A program made the translations under genes and the position numbers. The notes under the pieces are model-generated. The model had not been told where the DNA came from. It did no database searches and saw only the letters and a list, made by a program, of their open reading frames with translations. 9,496 nucleotides of DNA from NCBI GenBank assembly GCA_005792865.1, contig SXQR01000005.1, positions 1 through 9,496 of the forward strand, read 5' to 3'. Below are positions 1 through 6,066 of this stretch, in pieces. How positions within the stretch are numbered: the stretch's first letter is position 1; the number at the start of each line of letters is the position of its first letter. The stretch comes from Flavobacterium sp. Its GTDB lineage: Bacteria > Bacteroidota > Bacteroidia > Flavobacteriales > Flavobacteriaceae.

Positions 1-609
1 AATGTCGAGCTCAAGGCTTACCGTTACCGGCACATTTCGCTCAATGGGGACAAAATCCGGAGCGGTCACGGCATTTTCTCCAAGTTCCCGATCATTGACC
101 AGGGCCTGATTGCCTTTCCGAATTCGAGCAACAGCGCCGCCTTTGCCGATATCAAGAAGGGTGTTGATACCATCCGTGTTTACAGCATCCACCTTCAGTC
201 GGTCAAGATCACGCCCGATGTGGACGAGATCAACCAGGATGCGAGCAAGATCGACCAGAAGCGGTCGGAAATGATATTTCGCCGCGTGACCAAAGCTTTT
301 CGCGAGCAGCAGCACCAGGCCGAGATCGTCATGGAGCACCGCAAATCAAGCCCGTATCCCGTGATTATTTGCGGCGACATGAACAACAGTGCATTTTCCT
401 ATGTTTACAGAAGCATAAAGGGCGACCTCGACGATGCATTTGAGGAAGGCGGGAACGGTTTTGGGCAGACGTACAACTTCAGGTATTACCCGGCGCGCAT
501 CGATTACATTTTTATCGACAAATCGATCAAGGTCAAATCTTTCAGGAACTACCCGGATTTCAGGAATTCCGACCATTACCCCATCGTGGCGCGGCTCCAG
601 TTTAAATAA
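1..609 (+). CDS. Endonuclease/exonuclease/phosphatase family protein (C-terminal part, 5' end outside window)
   Basis: The frame is open from base 1 to the TAA at 607-609, giving 202 residues with no start in view, so the gene is truncated by the window edge. Fragment residues carry the landmarks of the DNase I-like metal-dependent phosphoesterase fold: GHGIFSKFPI at 22-31, SIHLQS with His64, CGDMNN with Asp126 and Asn128, RIDYIF with Asp168, and the terminal SDHYP with Asp191/His192, the usual catalytic Asp-His pair. Family members hydrolyse phosphodiester or phosphomonoester bonds in nucleic acids, lipids or sugar phosphates; the substrate cannot be told from this fragment. The N-terminal part, which would show a signal peptide or membrane segments, is missing. 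A related gene next to WbqC and lepB is a pattern I recall from Flavobacteriaceae. It converges on the WbqC gene and overlaps it by 8 nt. Family assignment is firm, exact function unknown. Confidence 0.9.
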   Translation, partial: NVELKAYRYRHISLNGDKIRSGHGIFSKFPIIDQGLIAFPNSSNSAAFADIKKGVDTIRVYSIHLQSVKITPDVDEINQDASKIDQKRSEMIFRRVTKAFREQQHQAEIVMEHRKSSPYPVIICGDMNNSAFSYVYRSIKGDLDDAFEEGGNGFGQTYNFRYYPARIDYIFIDKSIKVKSFRNYPDFRNSDHYPIVARLQFK

Positions 610-1213
610 TCTGTTGCCTGAGCAGGTATTCCCTGGCGTGGCGTCCCTCGTTGAAGAGCAGGTCCAAAACCGACAGGTTGTTGATGAATCCAAACTTTTC
701 TCCAAAAACCTGCGTGTACGGCTCGAGCTGTACCGGGTCTTTTTTTCCGTTGGCCAGGGGACGAAGGTCGGTGAAGCCTTCCGGCTCGCGAAAATATTCG
801 ACGGTCTCGGAAAGTTTCAATTCTGTGCCGATGCAGCGCGCGACCACATCCAGGGCCTGCAGGTTCAGGTCCATCAGGAACTCGTGCCTCTTGTGGAAAA
901 TGGGCGCAATGGCGTCCTCGAAGAATTCAAAGAAGGGCGAGGATCGATAGGCGGCCTCGAGTGATTTGAAATGCTGTTTCTGCCACCCGAAAGAATTGTC
1001 GATCAAAACATCCCGCGTCATCCGGCGTCGCGTCTTGTCGTGCCTGACCGGCACGTTCAATAATTGGATGCCGTTGGGGCTGTAGATGTACATCCGGTTT
1101 CGGTTGGTCTGCTTCTGGAAACTGTCGCATACTTCCAGCATCACGGTCCCGGCCTGCGCCATGGCGGCGAACTGGCTGATGGAGGGAAAATAGGTGGGAA
1201 CGAGGAGGAGCAC
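602..1213 (-). CDS. WbqC family protein
   Basis: A 203-residue protein resembling the WbqC-like family, whose name comes from a gene in O-antigen clusters but whose biochemical activity is poorly defined. The N-terminal LLLVPTYFPSISQFA (residues 2-16) and NRNRMYIYSPNGIQLLNVPV (residues 37-56) match my memory of flavobacterial WbqC proteins. No signal peptide or membrane segment is evident, so it is probably cytoplasmic. The start is GTG at 1213-1211: the in-frame codons upstream are CCG, TTT and then stop TAA at 1222-1220, so no earlier start exists, and the conserved N-terminus begins right there. It is the last gene of the minus-strand block, 69 nt after lepB, and its 3' end overlaps the convergent phosphoesterase gene by 8 nt. 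Family call is good; role in surface glycan synthesis is inference from the family name only. Confidence 0.82.
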   Translation of the reverse strand: MLLLVPTYFPSISQFAAMAQAGTVMLEVCDSFQKQTNRNRMYIYSPNGIQLLNVPVRHDKTRRRMTRDVLIDNSFGWQKQHFKSLEAAYRSSPFFEFFEDAIAPIFHKRHEFLMDLNLQALDVVARCIGTELKLSETVEYFREPEGFTDLRPLANGKKDPVQLEPYTQVFGEKFGFINNLSVLDLLFNEGRHAREYLLRQQII

Positions 1214-1218
1214 CGGAA

Positions 1219-1247
1219 ATTATAAATTTTGAATTTTGACTTTTGAA
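1219..1247. repeat. A+T-rich heptamer tandem repeat in the lepB-WbqC spacer
   Basis: Three head-to-tail copies of TTTTGA(A/C) occupy 1227-1233, 1234-1240 and 1241-1247, preceded by an A+T-rich stretch. The block sits in the 69-nt spacer directly upstream of the GTG start of the WbqC gene. It is similar in character, though not identical, to the TTTGAAAA units in the spacer upstream of parA. Short low-complexity units of this kind are, as I recall, frequent in flavobacterial intergenic DNA. No function can be assigned. Confidence 0.5.
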
Positions 1248-1282
1248 TGGAGAACCGCGAGGCCACTCCGTACATTTTAAAA

Positions 1283-2827
1283 TTATTCCTTTGCCGATTT
1301 CTTTTTCCTGAAATAATCAAAAACAAAATACGCACCCAAGAGAATCAAAAAAAACTTGAAATAGGAAACGGGTTGGCCGTCGCCATGCACCGTTGTAAAG
1401 AGTCGTTCCCAGCGGATCTTGTCAAAGCCGCCCGCATTGGGGTCAAGGCTCATCCAGATAAAAACCGGCTTTCCCACAATGTGGTCCTCCGGCACGAAGC
1501 CCCAATAGCGGCTGTCCTCCGAGTTGTGGCGGTTGTCCCCCATCATCCAGTAGTAATTTTGGCGGAAGGTATAGGACGTTGCCACCTGCCCGTTGATGCG
1601 AATGTCGTCGCCATTGGCTTTAAGGTCGTTGCCTTCGTACTCGCTGATGATGCGGCGGTAAAACGGAAGTGATTTCGCATCGAGCTTAACGGTTTTTCCG
1701 GCCTGCGGAATATAGATCGGGCCCATGTTATCCAGGTTCCAGTTGCTGCCGTTTTGCGGAAAGATCCCCGGCTCGGCCTGGCGTGCGACATTCCGCTCCA
1801 TGGATTTGACAACGGGATTGTTCTTGAGCCTTGCGGCAGATTCCTCGGTCAGTGCGCGAAAAACGTATGTATTCTCGCTGACCGGGATGACGCCATCGGT
1901 AACGCCGAGTTCCTGTACCACGTAACGCGGATCGAAACCGGTCCCGGGCGCGGTGGTGACAATGTAGGAATACTGCGGCCTGGCGCGGTCTGCAAGCACG
2001 AGTTCCTGGTTGTTGATATAGACGTACCCGTCCCTGATGGAGAGGCTGTCGCCCGGAATCCCCACGCACCGCTTGACATAATTGGATTTCTTGTCCACTG
2101 GCTTGTCGGCCCTGCGCCCTGAGCGGTCAAAGAACTTGTAAACCGTGTCCACCGGCCAGTTGAAGACCACGATGTCATTGCGTTCAATATCTTCGGCGCC
2201 CGGCAACCTGAAGTACGGCAGTTGCGGCCACTTTGAATATGATTTGGTATTGATCACCGGCACAGTGTCATGTACCATCGGCGCGGCAACGGTGGTCATC
2301 GGCGTGCGCGCCCCGTAGTGAAATTTGCTTACAAAAAGGAAATCGCCCACCAAAAGCGACTTTTCAAGCGATGACGTCGGAATCGTGTACGGCTGCATGA
2401 TGTAGGTGTGCACGAGCGTCGCGACGATGATGGCGAAAAGCAGTGAGCTTATCGTGTCCCCCGCCTTTGTTTTTGGCGTCAGGCTGCGGTCGGTTACATG
2501 GTTGAGCGGCTGGGTATAATTGACGTAATAAATGTAAAGGCCGAGGGTAAAAATGCCCAATAGCGTATCGGTGGTGGAATTTTTTCCGAAACTCCTGAGC
2601 GTTTCCACCCAAACCACTGGGAACATGATCAGGTTCACGATGGGGATGAAGAGCAAAATAGTCCACCAGGTCGGCCTGTTGATGATCTTCATCAAGACGA
2701 TGGCATTGTAGACCGGCACCGCCGCTTCCCAGCGTTTGTAGCCGGCCGCTTCATATAGCCTCCAGGTTCCAAGGAAATGGACAAGTTGCACGATCAGGAA
2801 AAAAATGAACCAGCCTGTGAGCGTCAT
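1283..2827 (-). CDS. lepB: Signal peptidase I, long Bacteroidota form
   Basis: A 514-residue membrane protease that removes signal peptides from exported proteins on the outer face of the inner membrane. The catalytic serine is Ser153 in IPTSSLEKSLLVGDFLFVSK, equivalent to E. coli Ser90, and the general-base lysine is Lys252 in YVKRCVGIPGD, equivalent to Lys145. The GDNRHNSEDSRYWG box is at 430-443. Hydrophobic segments are near residues 4-20, 55-75, 88-104 and 125-143, with one more at 488-505 followed by a basic tail, RKKK. The first 115 residues form an extra membrane module, and about 177 residues separate the Lys and GDNR boxes, so the protein is much longer than the 324-residue E. coli enzyme; both features are usual for Bacteroidota LepB. 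The start is ATG at 2827-2825, 61 nt after dapB with no clear promoter between them, so cotranscription is likely. Very confident. Confidence 0.96.
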   Translation of the reverse strand: MTLTGWFIFFLIVQLVHFLGTWRLYEAAGYKRWEAAVPVYNAIVLMKIINRPTWWTILLFIPIVNLIMFPVVWVETLRSFGKNSTTDTLLGIFTLGLYIYYVNYTQPLNHVTDRSLTPKTKAGDTISSLLFAIIVATLVHTYIMQPYTIPTSSLEKSLLVGDFLFVSKFHYGARTPMTTVAAPMVHDTVPVINTKSYSKWPQLPYFRLPGAEDIERNDIVVFNWPVDTVYKFFDRSGRRADKPVDKKSNYVKRCVGIPGDSLSIRDGYVYINNQELVLADRARPQYSYIVTTAPGTGFDPRYVVQELGVTDGVIPVSENTYVFRALTEESAARLKNNPVVKSMERNVARQAEPGIFPQNGSNWNLDNMGPIYIPQAGKTVKLDAKSLPFYRRIISEYEGNDLKANGDDIRINGQVATSYTFRQNYYWMMGDNRHNSEDSRYWGFVPEDHIVGKPVFIWMSLDPNAGGFDKIRWERLFTTVHGDGQPVSYFKFFLILLGAYFVFDYFRKKKSAKE

Positions 2828-2865
2828 ATCGATATCTTTTGGGCGTTGGTATGGGCCGACGCCAT
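2824..2865 (-). other. Possible 13-codon leader ORF overlapping the lepB start
   Basis: In the spacer between dapB and lepB, an ATG at 2865-2863 opens a 13-codon frame (MASAHTNAQKISI) whose TGA stop at 2826-2824 overlaps the lepB ATG as ATGA. That geometry would allow ribosomes ending the small frame to restart on lepB. There is no conservation evidence here, and a frame this short arises easily by chance. Bacteroidota do not rely strongly on Shine-Dalgarno sites, so the absence of one is uninformative. Confidence 0.2.
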
Positions 2866-2888
2866 GGTGTTACAATTTTTTATTTTGG

Positions 2889-3593
2889 TTAACGCGCCAT
2901 TCCCAGGACGTCCTTCATGGTAAAAATACCCTTTTTCCCGAAAATCCATTCTGCTGCCACAACGGCACCAAGGGCAAATCCTTCGCGGTTATTTGCGGTA
3001 TGGGTGATTTCGATGCTGTCCACCGCCGATTCGTAACGGATCACGTGCGTCCCCGGTATATCGCTCTCGCGCAGGGCCTCTATCGGGATTTCGTCGGGCC
3101 TGGTGGCCTGCAGCGCCCACGATGAGTAATCGCTGCGGTCGATGATTGCCCTGGCCAGCGTAATGGCCGTACCGCTTGGCGCATCGAGCTTGCGGGTGTG
3201 GTGGATCTCCTTCATCCGCACCCTGTATTCCGGAAAGCCCGCCATGAGTCCGGCCAGATATTCGTTCAGTCCGAAAAACAGGTTCACCCCCAGGCTGAAA
3301 TTCGATGCGTAAAGGAACGTTCCGCCCACTTCCTCACATTGTTTGACGATGATTTCGTAGTCCTCGAGCCATCCGGTCGTGCCTGAAATCACGGGAATGC
3401 CCGCATTGAGCGCAGTGGTGATGTTGACCACGGCCGCCGCCGGGATACTGAAGTCTATTGCCACATCGGCCATCTCAAGGTTATCGTAGGAACTGGACGA
3501 ATCCTTCCTGAGCACGATCTCATGGCCGCGCAACACGGCGGCGCGTTCGATCGCGTGGCCCATCGTTCCGTATCCCAGCAATGCGATTTTCAA
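2889..3593 (-). CDS. dapB: 4-hydroxy-tetrahydrodipicolinate reductase
   Basis: A 234-residue cytoplasmic enzyme that reduces hydroxy-tetrahydrodipicolinate with NAD(P)H in the diaminopimelate/lysine pathway, supplying peptidoglycan and lysine. The dinucleotide-binding loop is GYGTMG at residues 7-12 and the GTTGW motif is at 71-75. The substrate/catalytic block is HHTRKLDAPSGTA at 131-143, with the His pair 131-132 and Lys135 matching the E. coli catalytic His159/His160 and Lys163. The length fits the short form common in Bacteroidota (the E. coli protein has about 270 residues). The start is a TTG at 3593-3591: it gives the canonical N-terminus MKIALLGYG, and there is no ATG or GTG nearby in frame. 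The TTG shares its TGA with the stop of the upstream DUF5683 gene (TTGA overlap, 3593-3590), which suggests translational coupling and low or linked expression. Function is very secure. Confidence 0.96.
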   Translation of the reverse strand: MKIALLGYGTMGHAIERAAVLRGHEIVLRKDSSSSYDNLEMADVAIDFSIPAAAVVNITTALNAGIPVISGTTGWLEDYEIIVKQCEEVGGTFLYASNFSLGVNLFFGLNEYLAGLMAGFPEYRVRMKEIHHTRKLDAPSGTAITLARAIIDRSDYSSWALQATRPDEIPIEALRESDIPGTHVIRYESAVDSIEITHTANNREGFALGAVVAAEWIFGKKGIFTMKDVLGMAR

Positions 3594-4141
3594 TTGAGTT
3601 TCAAATTAACGGTTACGCCCAGGTTGGGCCTGTAATCAAGCTGGTTTTGATAGATTTCCGGCGCGACGGTCAATTTGTCCGACACGTTGAACTGCATCAG
3701 GTGGGCGTCGACATTGGCATCCACGATGTTCAAAATGTAGAAAAGCCCCGTGATCAGCAGCGAAAGGTCCCGGTTGCGTTGGTAGAAGCGCTGTGCCTCT
3801 ATCAGCCGCGTGTCGTCCAGGTACTGGAATTGATCGTCGTCATACCCGGCGAGCCTGCGTTTGTAGGCATCGCGGTACTCGTGGTATTTCTTGTTGTTGT
3901 CCGAATAAAAATAAAGACTGGTACCGATGGCGCCGTAAACGATGGGGATTTTCCACCATCGCTTGTTGTAGGCCTGCCCAAGCCCTGGCAAGATCGCCGA
4001 ATAGAACGCGGCCTTTGACGGCGCAAGCGGATCGATTTCGGCATAGGTGGTATCGGTGGCGACCAATACCGCTTCCTTTTCCTGTGCGAAGGTCATCGCC
4101 GGGCAAAGCAGCAGGAGCAATATGGCCAGGTGCCTATTCAC
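3590..4141 (-). CDS. DUF5683 domain protein, probable envelope protein
   Basis: A 183-residue protein matching, from memory, the DUF5683 family of Bacteroidota, which has no established function. Residues 1-19 form a signal peptide (basic NRH, a run of hydrophobic residues, likely cleavage TFA before Gln20). Cys13 lies within the hydrophobic core and does not form a proper lipobox. The conserved part begins at about residue 41 with PSKAAFYSAILPGLGQAYNK, followed by hydrophobic segments near 64-79 and 125-141, and an aromatic, charged loop between them containing DDDQFQYLDDTRL. The start is GTG at 4141-4139, which overlaps the 3' end of parB by 8 nt (GTGAATAG), while its own stop overlaps dapB. 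The tight packing between parB and dapB implies coordinated expression with partition and cell-wall precursor genes. A membrane or periplasmic location is inferred; the molecular role is unknown. Confidence 0.85.
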   Translation of the reverse strand: MNRHLAILLLLLCPAMTFAQEKEAVLVATDTTYAEIDPLAPSKAAFYSAILPGLGQAYNKRWWKIPIVYGAIGTSLYFYSDNNKKYHEYRDAYKRRLAGYDDDQFQYLDDTRLIEAQRFYQRNRDLSLLITGLFYILNIVDANVDAHLMQFNVSDKLTVAPEIYQNQLDYRPNLGVTVNLKLN

Positions 4142-5036
4142 CGCGTCTGATCAGGTTCAGGATGCGGTTGAAATCGGCCTCGCTTTTGAACGGTATCGTA
4201 ATTTTTCCCTTACCGTTGGCGGTGATCTTGACATCGGCCTTGGCGCCCAGCAGTTCGCTGAGTTCGCGCTTCTTCTCTTCGGCCGGGACCGTGGCTGTCC
4301 TGGATTTGGCTGCGGTTTTGGGATTTTGGCCTTCCTGATAATTCTTAACGAGCGCCTCGGTGTCGCGCACCGAGAGGTTTTTGGACACGATCTGCTGGTA
4401 GATCTCGGCCTGCGCGTCCTGGTCCTCAATATTGATGATGGCGCGTCCGTGGCCCATGGAAATGAAGCCGTCGCGGATGCCCGTTTGGATCACCGGGTCA
4501 AGTTTCAGTAACCGCAGGTAGTTCGCGATGGTGGACCGTTTCTTGCCCACGCGCTCGCTCATCTGCTCCTGCGTTAGCTGGATCTCGTCTATGAGGCGCT
4601 GGTATGAAAGCGCGATCTCGATGGGGTCAAGATCGTGCCGCTGGATGTTCTCGACAAGTGCCATCGTCAGGGATTCGTTGTCGTCGGCGATGCGGATATA
4701 GGAAGGGATCGTCGCCAGGCCCGCGATTTTCGAAGCACGAAGCCTGCGTTCCCCCGAAATGAGCTGGTATTTGTTGAAATCCGATTTGCGGACCGTGATG
4801 GGCTGGATCACGCCAAGCTGACGGATGGATGTCGCGAGTTCCTGCAGCGCATCCTCGTTGAAGTTGCTGCGGGGTTGGAAGGGGTTGATCTCGATGGATT
4901 CGATGTCCAGCTCGACGATGCTGCCCACGACCTTGTCGGCATTTTTGTCCGCAACCGATTTGATATCGTTCTCAGGGTCTTTCAAAAGGGCCGACAGCCC
5001 GCGTCCCAAAGCCTGTTTCTTTATCGCTTTCGCCAT
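4134..5036 (-). CDS. parB: Chromosome-partitioning protein ParB (Spo0J family)
   Basis: A 300-residue centromere-binding protein that, in the family, loads at parS, spreads as a CTP-dependent clamp and works with ParA in chromosome segregation. Domains in order: a short basic N-terminal tail containing the conserved LGRGLSALL (residues 10-18), the ParA-interacting type; a CTPase/ParB-N domain from about 37 to 140 with NPFQPR (51-56), the GERR box (95-98) and ENIQR (129-133); a helix-turn-helix region around 150-180 (LTQEQMSERVGKKRSTIANY); a linker near 235-255; and a C-terminal dimerisation domain from about 256 to the end. The start is ATG at 5036-5034, two bases after the parA stop, so the two genes are surely cotranscribed. 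No parS site is visible in the window. All key motifs are intact. Confidence 0.96.
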   Translation of the reverse strand: MAKAIKKQALGRGLSALLKDPENDIKSVADKNADKVVGSIVELDIESIEINPFQPRSNFNEDALQELATSIRQLGVIQPITVRKSDFNKYQLISGERRLRASKIAGLATIPSYIRIADDNESLTMALVENIQRHDLDPIEIALSYQRLIDEIQLTQEQMSERVGKKRSTIANYLRLLKLDPVIQTGIRDGFISMGHGRAIINIEDQDAQAEIYQQIVSKNLSVRDTEALVKNYQEGQNPKTAAKSRTATVPAEEKKRELSELLGAKADVKITANGKGKITIPFKSEADFNRILNLIRRGE

Positions 5037-5038
5037 GG

Positions 5039-5806
5039 CTAATTGCTGTTTTTCTTGATGATCTCATGCGCCAGGCTGAGGTAATTGCTCGCCCCCTTGC
5101 TCGTCGCGTCGAAATTGATGATGCTCTCGCCAAAGCTGGGCGCCTCGCTGAGCTTGACGTTGCGCTGGATGATCGTCGTAAACACCATGTCGTGGAAGTG
5201 CTTTTGGACCTCCTCGACAACCTGGTTGGAGAGCCTCAGCCGCGAGTCGTACATCGTGAGCAACAGGCCCTCGATATCCAGCGAGGGGTTGTGGATCTTC
5301 TGCACGCTCTTGATGGTGTTGAGCAATTTGCCCAGCCCCTCAAGCGCAAAATATTCGCACTGGATCGGGATCACGACCGAGTCGGCGGCAGTCAGCGCGT
5401 TGAGCGTCAACAGTCCAAGCGACGGAGCGCAATCGATCAGGATGTAATCATACTGGTCGCGAATGCTTTCCAGTGCCTTCTTGAGCATGTATTCGCGGTT
5501 TTCCTTGTCCACAAGCTCGATCTCGATGGCCACCAGGTCAATATGCGCCGGGATGACGTCCACGTTGGGCGCCGAGCATGAAACGATAGCCTCGGCCGGC
5601 GTGCTGCTGTGCTCCAGGATCTGGTAGGTGCCGATTTCAACGCTTTCGACGTCGATGCCCAGTCCGGAGCTCGCATTGGCCTGCGGATCGGCATCTATCA
5701 ATAACACCTTTTTTTCAAGAACGCCCAGTGAAGCCGCGAGGTTGACCGATGTCGTGGTCTTGCCAACGCCGCCTTTCTGGTTTGCAACAGCAATGATTTT
5801 GCCCAT
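5039..5806 (-). CDS. parA: Chromosome-partitioning ATPase ParA (Soj type)
   Basis: A 255-residue MinD/ParA-type ATPase that binds DNA non-specifically as an ATP dimer and is stimulated by ParB to move replicated origins. The deviant Walker A box is KGGVGKTT at residues 11-18, with the signature Lys11 and Lys16. Walker A' is DADPQAN at 38-44, and the Walker B-like segment is YDYILIDCAPSLG at 119-131 with Asp125. The protein starts directly at the nucleotide-binding fold and lacks an N-terminal helix-turn-helix, which fits chromosomal Soj-like ParA rather than plasmid type Ia. Its pairing with parB and location in a block of core genes supports a chromosomal system. The start is ATG at 5806-5804, with a promoter candidate about 26 nt upstream; it is the first gene of the minus-strand block. 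Very confident. Confidence 0.96.
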   Translation of the reverse strand: MGKIIAVANQKGGVGKTTTSVNLAASLGVLEKKVLLIDADPQANASSGLGIDVESVEIGTYQILEHSSTPAEAIVSCSAPNVDVIPAHIDLVAIEIELVDKENREYMLKKALESIRDQYDYILIDCAPSLGLLTLNALTAADSVVIPIQCEYFALEGLGKLLNTIKSVQKIHNPSLDIEGLLLTMYDSRLRLSNQVVEEVQKHFHDMVFTTIIQRNVKLSEAPSFGESIINFDATSKGASNYLSLAHEIIKKNSN

Positions 5807-5831
5807 TTAAAATGTAAGGAATTTAGAGCCG

Positions 5832-5861
5832 TAAAAATACAATTAAAAACGGGTTGTGCAA
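5832..5861 (-). promoter_or_regulatory. Candidate promoter of the parA operon
   Basis: Read on the minus strand, TTG at 5861-5859 is followed after 19 nt by TATTTTTA at 5839-5832. This matches the Bacteroidota primary-sigma pattern TTG-N19-TAnnTTTG except for the last base of the -7 element. A start of transcription near 5826 would leave a leader of about 20 nt before the parA ATG. This is a pattern match by eye; A+T-rich spacers give some chance hits. Confidence 0.45.
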
Positions 5862-5883
5862 TTGGGAGTTGTTAACACAAAAC

Positions 5884-6066
5884 CAATTTGAAAATTTGAA
5901 AATGTGGAAATTTGAAAATGACCAAATCAATAAAAAATGTTGATCCGTTTAGTGTCCGTGGCTTTTGCAATGTTGTTCTGTCATCCGTTAAATAACCCTT
6001 CGTTGCAAACCGTATTAGCCTTGTGAGGAACATTTTCAAATTTTCAAATTGACCAACTTTCAAATT
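5884..6066. repeat. 22-nt perfect inverted repeat with phased TTTGAAAA units
   Basis: The sequence at 5884-5905 is the exact reverse complement of 6030-6051 (22 nt each), with 124 nt between the arms. The arms are built of the octamer TTTGAAAA: copies at 5887, 5895 and 5911 on the left, and its complement TTTTCAAA at 6033 and 6041 plus a one-mismatch copy (CTTTCAAA) at 6057 on the right. Starts within each cluster are spaced 8 and then 16 nt. The right cluster runs into the stop codon of the dehydrogenase gene (6067-6065). The enclosed 124 nt show no convincing gene or strong GC-rich hairpin. The element occupies most of the longest gene-free stretch of the window. Possibilities are a dispersed intergenic repeat family, an mRNA-end structure for the dehydrogenase transcript, or a protein-binding region upstream of parA; the sequence does not decide between them. 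Confidence 0.75.

Noticed and set aside
1243..1265. Rho-independent terminator between lepB and the WbqC gene
   Set aside because: On the minus strand only GGAG/CTCC can pair, with mismatched interior and no following T-run, so there is no credible terminator.
1247..1672. 141-codon plus-strand frame opposite lepB
   Set aside because: It is antisense to the conserved C-terminal half of LepB, including the GDNR box, and has no recognisable domain.
3052..3057. CACGTG core as a possible parS site near parAB
   Set aside because: The flanks (CGGAT on the left, CGTCC on the right) do not match the TGTTTCACGTGAAACA consensus, and the site lies inside the dapB coding sequence. No other convincing parS was found.
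3581..4338. Two overlapping plus-strand frames (145 and 181 codons) opposite the DUF5683 and parB genes
   Set aside because: Both are mirrors of well-supported minus-strand genes, with arginine- or valine-rich low-information translations.
5066..5581. 171-codon plus-strand frame opposite parA
   Set aside because: It is antisense to the ParA ATPase core and has no independent support.
5884..6066. CRISPR-like array
   Set aside because: The repeated units are 8 nt, low-complexity and present in opposite orientations, without regular unique spacers or cas genes.
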